DNA from: Streptomyces longwoodensis
GTDB taxonomy: Bacteria; Actinomycetota; Actinomycetes; Streptomycetales; Streptomycetaceae
NCBI RefSeq assembly: GCF_001514125.1
Contig: NZ_KQ948564.1
Span: forward strand, 63,408 to 127,407
Direction: 5' to 3'
Length of the DNA stretch: 64,000 bases
Both the position numbers and the translations under genes were made by a program. The notes under the pieces are model-generated. The model was given only the letters and a program-made list of their open reading frames with translations, did no database searches and had not been told where the DNA came from. This document shows, in pieces, positions 41,329 through 50,774 of the stretch (position 1 is its first letter; every line of letters begins with the position of its first letter).

Positions 41329-42939
41329 TCAGCGGCCCAGGGCGCGTCGGCCGCGGCCCTGGGAGAGGACGGGGAGGTTGCGGGCCGGCGCCTGTCCGCG
41401 GGTGTCCTCCTCGATGCGCAGGGCGAGCGCCGGGCAACGGCGCACCGCGCGCAGCGCCTTGGCCTCGGCGTAGCGCGGCACCTTGGCCTGGGCGACCGTG
41501 GGGAAGCCGTCGGCGCCCAGCTGGAAGACCTCCGGCAGGATGTCGGCGCACAGGCCGTGGCCGCGGCACAGCGTCCAGTCCACGAAGATCTTCTGACGGC
41601 TGGGGCCGTTCTCCTCGGACTCGGCGCCGCCCGGGAGGCCCGTGGGTGCCCTGCCCCCCTCGAAGAGCGGCAGGACGCCCTCCACGGGCCGTCCGCAGCC
41701 GTTCCCGAGGACGTGGGCGGCCAGGTCGTCGGTGAAGGCCTTGATCGTCGACTCCAGGAACATCGCGGAGCCGTCGGGGTGGGAGCACGCGCCGCGCCGC
41801 TTGACGTTCTTGGCGACCTGCTTGAGCGCTTCGAGGGCGGCGGGACCGCCGCCGTTGATGATGTCCTCCATGCCGCGCGCGGCGGCCGGCAGGCCCAGGT
41901 AGCAGGGGCCGCACTGGCCCGCGCTCTCCTCCGCCAGCCACTGCGCCACGCGCAGCGACTCGCCGAGCGGGCAGGTCTCCTGGCTGATCGGCAGGATGGC
42001 GCCGGCGCCCAGCGAACCGCCCACCGCCTCCAGGGAGTTGCGGGAGATCACCGCCTCGTTGACGGTGGCCGCGTCGATCCACTTGCCGTGGTAGCCGCCG
42101 GTCAGCACGCCCTGGGGGACCGGCGGGGCACCGGCGAGCTGCAGGACGTAGCGCAGCGGCACGCCCGTGGGGACCTCGATCACCATGGGCCGGGCGACGG
42201 CCCCCGAGACGGTCAGCATCACGGTGCCCGGCTCGTCGTACAGGCCGGTGTTGCCGTAGCGCTCGGGGCCGATGCGGGCGGCGATGGCGAGCTGCGCGAA
42301 CGTCTCGGCGTTGGACAGCAGGGTCGGCGCGCCGCCCACGCCGTTCTGTGAGGCGCTGGTCTTGCGGCCGGGCGGGATGGCGGGGCCGCCGTCGATCGAG
42401 CGGACCAGCGACGCGGCGGCCCCGGTGACCATGCGCACCGGGTTGCGCTGCACGAAGGCGCGCAGCGCGGAGCGACGGGTGTTGCTCAGGCCCCGCTCGG
42501 CGAGCGCCGCCTCCATGGAGCGCTGGGTGGACTCACGGGTGACCCCCACCACGAGCGTGCGGGCACCGAGCGCCTCGGCGCACAGCAGGGCGCCGTCCAG
42601 GATGAGGTGCGGGGCACGGTTGATGAGCACCGTGTCCTTGCGGCAGGCCGGTTCGTCCTCACTGCCGTTGATGACGACGACCGGCCGGACGCCGCGCTTG
42701 ATCGCCGCGTCGGCGACGGACCGCAGCTTCTTGTGGAAGGGGAAGCCCGCCCCGCCGCGGCCCCTGAGGTTGATGCGTTCGGCGAGCTGGGCGAGTTTCT
42801 CGCCGCCGATCGGTTCGAGCGGCCCGTGCACCTTCAGGTGCATGGGCAGGTCGAGTCGTTCCACAAGGTCGAAGCCCGACGTGAGTTGCGGAAGGCCGAC
42901 CACGCGGACTTCCGGGACGTCGGGCAGGGCCTCGTTCAC
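41329..42939 (-). CDS. NuoF-like flavoprotein fused to a C-terminal ferredoxin
   Basis: A GTG at 42939 follows CGGAGG by six bases and overlaps the upstream stop (GTGA); 536 residues. The NuoF-like part has the NADH/FMN loop NLRGRGGAGFPFHKKL (57-72), NGSEDEPACRKD (91-102) and an SLBB region (about 240-290). The Fe-S segment reads ESAGQCGPCYLG. The first Cys of the usual C-xx-C-xx-C is Ala340, leaving Cys343, Cys346 and Cys385 (GACSHPDG). A C-terminal domain carries CRGHGLC and a later CP (Cys458, 464, 502), typical of actinobacterial 3Fe-4S ferredoxins. It may pass electrons from a reduced nucleotide to the co-encoded cytochrome b; donor not proven. Confidence 0.85.
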   Translation of the reverse strand: MNEALPDVPEVRVVGLPQLTSGFDLVERLDLPMHLKVHGPLEPIGGEKLAQLAERINLRGRGGAGFPFHKKLRSVADAAIKRGVRPVVVINGSEDEPACRKDTVLINRAPHLILDGALLCAEALGARTLVVGVTRESTQRSMEAALAERGLSNTRRSALRAFVQRNPVRMVTGAAASLVRSIDGGPAIPPGRKTSASQNGVGGAPTLLSNAETFAQLAIAARIGPERYGNTGLYDEPGTVMLTVSGAVARPMVIEVPTGVPLRYVLQLAGAPPVPQGVLTGGYHGKWIDAATVNEAVISRNSLEAVGGSLGAGAILPISQETCPLGESLRVAQWLAEESAGQCGPCYLGLPAAARGMEDIINGGGPAALEALKQVAKNVKRRGACSHPDGSAMFLESTIKAFTDDLAAHVLGNGCGRPVEGVLPLFEGGRAPTGLPGGAESEENGPSRQKIFVDWTLCRGHGLCADILPEVFQLGADGFPTVAQAKVPRYAEAKALRAVRRCPALALRIEEDTRGQAPARNLPVLSQGRGRRALGR

Positions 42940-44258
42940 CTATAGCCTCCGGAAGGCGTGTTCCAAGGTTCGCCCGAACCCGGCGCGTCGAAGGACGCCC
43001 CGGGGGATGGTTCATTGGCGGGACCGCTGTTGTACGTGTCATTCGTGTTGTACGTGCCGTACCGGGTGTTCGTCTCACCGGTGTCGTACATGTCACTTCC
43101 GCCGTATCCGGCCGTGCCCGGATTGCCGTAGACCGGGATGGTGTATCCGGTGTCCTGGAGCGGGTCGTACGCCGACGGGGGCGCCTCGCCGACCGGCGGC
43201 GGGGACGGGACCGGCCAGCTGCCGGAGGTGCTGCCGCCGGAGTCGACCCGCGGGACCGCCTCCGTGGCCTGCAGGTCGAAGGGCACGTCCATGCGGGCCG
43301 TCTGGTCGGCGTACGACTGCTGCCCGCGCGGGGGCGTGGCCACCGCGCGGTAGGCGGCCGCGAAGCCGTCCGCCGGTCCCGGGTCGGGGGTGCCGAACAG
43401 TGACGACGCCGAGGGCCCCACGCGCGTGGACGCCGTGTCGGCGCGGCCGGAGCGGTCCCCGCGCCCGGATCGCTCGGCGCGACCGCCGCGGCTCTCGTAG
43501 CCGGGCAGGGCGGAGCCGCTCTCGGCGGCCCGGGCGCGGCTGTCCTGCAGCTCCTCGCGCGCGGAGCGCTCCTCGCTGCCGATCACCGCGGCGATGCGGT
43601 CGGCCACCCGGCGCTTGAACGGGCGCGGGGCGGCGCGCAGGGCGAGCGCGCCGATGACGCCGACCAGGCACAGCTCGTAGGCGAACATGAAGAACGGCTT
43701 GGCGGCGCGGCCCGCGAACAGGCCGTGGATCAGCGCGGCGCACAGGGCGGGGTAGGCCAGCATGTGCATCGCGCGCCAGCGCGCCGCCACGGGGGCGGGC
43801 GAGGCGAACTGGTTGCGCAGCGCGCCGGTGACACCGACGAAGACCATGAGCAGGGCCGCCAGGGAGCCCAGGCCGATGAGTCCGCCGCTGCCCTGGACCC
43901 CCAGGCTGAACGGGATCAGCGCGGCGATCAGGACGGTGTGCTCCAGGGTCAGCTTGATGGTGATGTGGATCAGGAGGAACGCGATCGAGGCGACCGCGGT
44001 CACCCGGTGGATGCCCTGCGCCACGATCCGCTGGCGCGTGTTGAGGATGAGCCGGTCCTGCGCGACGAGTCCCCAGATCACCGACGAGGTGAGGCTGACC
44101 AGGGACAGCACGCCCGCCCCGAAGTCGAGGAATCGCTGGAGCCAGTCGCCTCCGAGGAGGACGACCACGGGTATGAGCAACAGGACGACAGCCGTCGCCA
44201 CCCCGTAGGCCGATCGGCCCGGCCTGGGGAGCGAGGTGGTGTTACGACGAGGGTTCAT
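42936..44258 (-). CDS. Membrane cytochrome b-like protein
   Basis: An ATG at 44258 with CGGAG upstream gives 440 residues. About six membrane helices fill the first 210 residues. Two His pairs on facing helices, His84/His98 (QGIHRVTAVASIAFLLIH) and His165/His178 (RAMHMLAYPALCAALIH), have the spacing of bis-haem b sites in ferric reductase/cytochrome b561-like proteins. The remaining about 225 residues are a disordered Ser/Gly/Tyr-rich cytoplasmic tail (GTYNTNDTYNSGPANEP and similar). It overlaps the NuoF-like gene by 4 bases, so the two form one electron-transfer unit. The external acceptor is unknown. Confidence 0.85.
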   Translation of the reverse strand: MNPRRNTTSLPRPGRSAYGVATAVVLLLIPVVVLLGGDWLQRFLDFGAGVLSLVSLTSSVIWGLVAQDRLILNTRQRIVAQGIHRVTAVASIAFLLIHITIKLTLEHTVLIAALIPFSLGVQGSGGLIGLGSLAALLMVFVGVTGALRNQFASPAPVAARWRAMHMLAYPALCAALIHGLFAGRAAKPFFMFAYELCLVGVIGALALRAAPRPFKRRVADRIAAVIGSEERSAREELQDSRARAAESGSALPGYESRGGRAERSGRGDRSGRADTASTRVGPSASSLFGTPDPGPADGFAAAYRAVATPPRGQQSYADQTARMDVPFDLQATEAVPRVDSGGSTSGSWPVPSPPPVGEAPPSAYDPLQDTGYTIPVYGNPGTAGYGGSDMYDTGETNTRYGTYNTNDTYNSGPANEPSPGASFDAPGSGEPWNTPSGGYR

Positions 44259-44497
44259 GGGGGCAACTCCGAAGCGGTTCGGGAAAGCGGTCCCGCTGCC
44301 GAACTGTAAGTGGCGCCATACCGATCAGTAGGAGGTTTGAGTCATTGGATTGTCATCCACAGGCGGCGCGCCGTTTCTGATGTCCTTTAGCGGCTGTTAC
44401 GCGAAGTAATCCGTGACCTGGGTCCAGCAGTCCTCCCCGAGAGCGACGTGTCTCCCAGGCATACGCAAGCGCGTCGCAGCTTGCTCAAGGGCTGCGG

Positions 44498-44503
44498 TAC
44501 CCT
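44498..44503 (+). promoter_or_regulatory. -10 hexamer before the leuS leader peptide
   Basis: TACCCT, six bases, then the leader ATG at 44510, so the leader peptide would be translated from a leaderless transcript. No convincing -35 was found at the normal spacing. Confidence 0.45.
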
Positions 44504-44509
44504 AGCGCC

Positions 44510-44548
44510 ATGCGTGCCGTACGCCTTCTGCTTAGCGGGCCGCGCTGA
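44510..44548 (+). CDS. Leucine-rich leader peptide of leuS
   Basis: A 12-codon frame reads MRAVRLLLSGPR, with three consecutive Leu codons (CTT CTG CTT), followed by a hairpin and an intrinsic terminator before leuS. It resembles the Leu leader peptides described before leuA in Streptomyces. Ribosome stalling at the Leu codons when charged tRNA-Leu is low would favour read-through. It is too short for routine gene finders. Confidence 0.8.
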   Translation: MRAVRLLLSGPR

Positions 44549-44554
44549 TCAGTC

Positions 44555-44618
44555 CCGACCACCGCACGGATCGTGGTCGGCATCGGCGCGGCGTCCCCTC
44601 CTGTGCGAGGGGATTTTT
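44555..44618 (+). promoter_or_regulatory. Transcription attenuator of leuS
   Basis: CCGACCAC (44555-44562) pairs with GTGGTCGG (44573-44580) directly after the leader stop. The terminator follows: TCCCCTC (44594-44600), loop CTGTGC, GAGGGGA (44607-44613), then five T to 44618. leuS starts 54 bases later. Confidence 0.8.
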
Positions 44619-44672
44619 CGTTTCTAGAACGCACAGCCGCCGGCAGAGACGATCGATGGAGCTTTGAGGATC

Positions 44673-47555
<2,883 letters not shown>

Positions 47556-47586
47556 CGGCTGCGTGCGCCGGGGCCTGGGGCGCTGA

Positions 47587-47608
47587 GCGCCCGGCGTGAA
47601 CCGGGCGT
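47587..47608 (+). terminator. Weak hairpin after leuS
   Basis: CGCCCGG pairs with CCGGGCG over a GTGAA-type loop, about 32 bases past the leuS stop. No T-run. Confidence 0.5.
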
Positions 47609-47759
47609 CCGGGGTGTCCCCTACGGGACGGGCCGGGGTCTTCTGCGGGCAGGTTCGGGGTTCTCATGGAACTCCGGACCTGCCCCTGCCGTTTACCGTG
47701 GGAGAGGACAGCGGTGTGCGGCACGACCGTCGCGCCGCGCCGGGACCGAGGAGGAGCAC

Positions 47760-48554
47760 GTGGAAGCAGTGATCGCCGTCTTCGCCGTGCTCTTCCTGCT
47801 GTTCGTGGCCCTCGGCACCTACGCCACGATCAAGGCGGTCGGCGCGGCCAAGCGCGGGGTGGACCGCACCCTCACCCAGGCCCGCCGCACCGTGGAGGAC
47901 CACACCCTGCGGGCCAAGTCCTTCGCCCAGTTCGGGCCGGCCGCCGAGATCGCCCAGCTCCGGCTGAAGCTGCGCACCTCGATGCGCGCCACCCAGGACA
48001 CCCTGCACGCGGGTGCCGTCGACGACGAGTCCCTCAAGGAGTCCCTCGGCCTCTTCCGGCGCCTGAGCGCGCACGGCCACGAGCTGGACGAGGAGCTCAA
48101 GCGCCTCGAGGCCGAACCGGACCGGGCGACGCTCACCGAGCGACTGCCCGGCCTGCGCGAGCGCGCCGAGCGGATCACCGCGTCCGCGGACGCCCTGCGC
48201 TGGGCGGCCCGCGACCGCGCCCGCCGGTTCGCCGACGACGACCTGAACACCCTCAGTGCGCAGATCGACGTGGAGACGGGCGCGCTGCGGCACTGGACCA
48301 CCACCGAACCCGGCCCCGCCGCCGCGGCCTCCGCCCCGTCCGCGGGGTCACCGGGCGCCACGGGACCGTCCGCGCAGGCGCCTCCGCCGTGGCCCGACGC
48401 TCCCGCCGCCGGCTCCTCGACCCACAGCCAGACCTGGCCCGACCAGCAGGGCGCGCGTGCGGACCGGGAGGCGGACCGGCCCGCGATCACCCCGCCGGCG
48501 CCGCGTCCCGCTTACCCTTGGCAGAAGAAGCCGCGCCCCGAGAGCACCACTTGA
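47760..48554 (+). CDS. Membrane-anchored coiled-coil protein, uncharacterised
   Basis: 264 residues from GTG 47760 with GAGGAGGAG upstream. An N-terminal membrane helix (VIAVFAVLFLLFVALGTYAT, about 4-23) is followed by a long amphipathic helical region, about 30-160 (LRLKLRTSMRATQDTL, FRRLSAHGHELDEELKRLEA, LPGLRERAERITASADAL). The tail is Pro/Ala/Ser-rich and disordered, ending YPWQKKPRPESTT. It resembles a coiled-coil protein tethered to the inner face of the membrane. No enzymatic domain and no named family recognised. Confidence 0.75.
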   Translation: MEAVIAVFAVLFLLFVALGTYATIKAVGAAKRGVDRTLTQARRTVEDHTLRAKSFAQFGPAAEIAQLRLKLRTSMRATQDTLHAGAVDDESLKESLGLFRRLSAHGHELDEELKRLEAEPDRATLTERLPGLRERAERITASADALRWAARDRARRFADDDLNTLSAQIDVETGALRHWTTTEPGPAAAASAPSAGSPGATGPSAQAPPPWPDAPAAGSSTHSQTWPDQQGARADREADRPAITPPAPRPAYPWQKKPRPESTT

Positions 48555-48626
48555 TCCGGTCAAGGGCTGTCAAGCCCTGAGGGGCCGGGCTGCCCCCCGC
48601 ACGCTACGGCAGGTAACCTCCAGCTC

Positions 48627-49472
48627 ATGTCCCGCCATGTCGCGATCGTCACGGATTCAACGGCCTACCTGCCGCAGCGGACGATGGAGCGCCACGGCAT
48701 CACCGCGGTCCCGCTGACGGTGGTCCTCGGCGACCAGGCATTCGAAGAGGGCACCGAGATCTCGACCCGCTCCCTCGCGCAGGCACTCCAGAAGCGACGC
48801 TCCGTCACCACCTCGCGGCCCAGCCCCCAGCAGTTCGCCGAGACCTACCGCGAGGTCGCCGCCTCCGGCGCCACGGGCATCGTCTCCCTGCACCTGTCCG
48901 CGGAGCTGTCGGGCACCTACGACGCGGCAGTGGTCGCGGCCCGCGAGGCACCCGTGCCGGTGCGGGTGGTCGACACCGGCATGGTCGCCATGGCCCTGGG
49001 GTTCTGCGCACTGGCCGCGGCCGAGACGGCGGAGGCGGGCGGCACGGTGGACGAGGCGGTCACGACCGCGGAGAAGCGGGCCGCCGGCACCTCCGCCTAC
49101 TTCTACGTCGACACCCTCGAATACCTCCGCCGCGGTGGACGCATCGGCACGGCCCAGGCCCTGCTGGGTTCCGCGCTCGCGGTGAAACCGCTGCTCCAGC
49201 TGGAGAACGGCCGCATCGACCTGCTGGAGAAGGTGCGCACGGCGTCCCGGGCCATCGCGCGGCTGGAGGAACTGGTCGCCGACCGGGCGGGCAGCGCACC
49301 CGTGGACATCGCCGTCCACCACCTGGCCGCCCCCGACCGTGCCTCGGCCCTCGCCGAGCGGCTACGGACCCGGGTGCAAGGGCTGGCCGATCTGCATGTG
49401 AGCGAGATCGGCGCGGTGATCGGCGCGCACACCGGGCCGGGGCTGCTGGGGGTCGTGGTCTCACCGCGATGA
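48627..49472 (+). CDS. DegV-family fatty acid-binding protein
   Basis: 281 residues from ATG 48627, with TAACCT seven bases upstream (leaderless type). The DegV start VAIVTDSTAYLPQ (Asp-Ser loop), then TSRPSPQQFAETYREVAASG, SLHLSAELSGTYDAA and VVDTGMVAMALGF are all family blocks. DLLEKVRTASRAIARLEELV and IGAVIGAHTGPGLLGVVV finish the fold. Such proteins (FakB-like) bind a long-chain fatty acid for phosphorylation by a partner kinase (FakA). A FakA gene is not in this window. Confidence 0.92.
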   Translation: MSRHVAIVTDSTAYLPQRTMERHGITAVPLTVVLGDQAFEEGTEISTRSLAQALQKRRSVTTSRPSPQQFAETYREVAASGATGIVSLHLSAELSGTYDAAVVAAREAPVPVRVVDTGMVAMALGFCALAAAETAEAGGTVDEAVTTAEKRAAGTSAYFYVDTLEYLRRGGRIGTAQALLGSALAVKPLLQLENGRIDLLEKVRTASRAIARLEELVADRAGSAPVDIAVHHLAAPDRASALAERLRTRVQGLADLHVSEIGAVIGAHTGPGLLGVVVSPR

Positions 49473-49649
49473 GGCCCACGTCGGTCGTGGCGGGGGTGGT
49501 GCGGCGGGGCCGCTGTGGTCCGGCGGGGCGGGGCTCGCGGCGAGCGCGCTTTCACTCGTGAGAGTGGTGGAGTTGTCCACAACTTGGGTGCCGTCCACGG
49601 AAATTGAGCAAGATCATCGTGAATCGGCGATGTGTTCCATGCTCGTCGC

Positions 49650-50774
49650 ATGGCTCTTCGATCACGCACCGTCAGCACCACCGCGACCAGTGGCCCCGGC
49701 CGGCAGCCCGGCTCCGACGGCCGCACCCGCCACCGCCGCACACCGGTCCGGGCCCGCACCGCCACGACGCGACCCCGGCAGGCCTCGGCGGACGAACTCC
49801 GCCGACGGGCGCGGGTGCTCTTCGCCGAACGGGACGGTGACGGACGGCAACCGCCGGACGGGCCGACGGGGACGGGGGCGGCTCCTGGTCCGGGGTCGGG
49901 CTCCGGCGCGGACACAGGCACGGGCATCGGTCCGCCCATGGACCATGGGGGCGTCGACACCGTGGGGGCCGGCGATGCCCTGATCGACACCGGCTCCGTC
50001 GCCTTCCGTGGCATGGACAGTTGGCGGGAGCGGGCGGGGTTCGCGGTGCGGGAGCGGATGCCGTTGTGGATGCAGACGCGGTACGGGCTGGAGCGGCGCA
50101 GTGTGCTGGCGCTCGCCGTCGTGCTCGTCGTCGCGGCCGTCTTCGCCGTCCAGCACTTCTGGAGCGGGCGCACCCAGACCGTGTCGGCGCCTGAAGTGGT
50201 GCGGGCGGTGGCGCCCTTCGACAAGGCGTCCGCCGGACCCACCGCCTCGGCGACCGGAGTGGCGGCCGGGCCATCGTCGACCCCGGGGGCCAGCGCCTCG
50301 CCCGAGATCGTGGTCGACGTCAGCGGCAAGGTGAGGAAGCCGGGGATCCATCGCCTCCCGGCCGGTTCGCGGGTGGCGGACGCCCTGCGGGCGGCCGGTG
50401 GGGTGCGGCCGGGGACGAACACCGACGGTCTCAACCGTGCCCGGTTCCTCGTGGACGGGGAGCAGGTGGCGGTGGGGATCATGGGAGCGGCACCGGGGCC
50501 GCCGGCGGGCGCGGGTACCAGCGGCGCGGTGGGCTCGGGCGCGGGCGCAGCCGGCGGGGCCGGTGCGGGAGCCGCCCCAGGGGCGCCGATCTCGCTCAGC
50601 ACGGCGACGGCCGAGCAGCTCGACACCCTGCCCGGCGTGGGCCCCGTGCTCGCCCAGCACATCGTCGACTACCGCACCCGGCACGGCGGTTTTCGCTCGG
50701 TCGACGAACTGCGCGAGGTCAACGGCATCGGTGAACGCCGCTTCGCCGACCTGCGGAACCTGGTACGGCCATGA
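49650..50774 (+). CDS. comEA: ComEA-like DNA-binding protein
   Basis: An ATG at 49650 (CATGCT six bases upstream, no Shine-Dalgarno) gives 374 residues; GTG 49632 is a longer alternative. The first about 150 residues are low-complexity and Arg/Gly/Pro-rich. A membrane helix (RSVLALAVVLVVAAVFAVQH, about 152-171) precedes an SLBB domain (IVVDVSGKVRKPGIHRLPAG). A helix-hairpin-helix DNA-binding domain ends the protein (SLSTATAEQLDTLPGVGPVL, FRSVDELREVNGIGERRF). ComEA captures DNA outside the membrane for ComEC. The stop overlaps the comEC start (ATGA). Natural competence is not established in Streptomyces, so the role here is unproven. Confidence 0.9.
   Translation: MALRSRTVSTTATSGPGRQPGSDGRTRHRRTPVRARTATTRPRQASADELRRRARVLFAERDGDGRQPPDGPTGTGAAPGPGSGSGADTGTGIGPPMDHGGVDTVGAGDALIDTGSVAFRGMDSWRERAGFAVRERMPLWMQTRYGLERRSVLALAVVLVVAAVFAVQHFWSGRTQTVSAPEVVRAVAPFDKASAGPTASATGVAAGPSSTPGASASPEIVVDVSGKVRKPGIHRLPAGSRVADALRAAGGVRPGTNTDGLNRARFLVDGEQVAVGIMGAAPGPPAGAGTSGAVGSGAGAAGGAGAGAAPGAPISLSTATAEQLDTLPGVGPVLAQHIVDYRTRHGGFRSVDELREVNGIGERRFADLRNLVRP

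Noticed and set aside
44300..44672. T-box riboswitch before leuS
   Set aside because: I looked for a T-box sequence and specifier stem and found none; the Leu leader peptide with terminator explains the region better.
47666..48580. Plus-strand frame overlapping the coiled-coil membrane protein
   Set aside because: Another frame of the same strand; lacks the GAGGAGGAG-positioned start and the membrane helix seen in the chosen frame.
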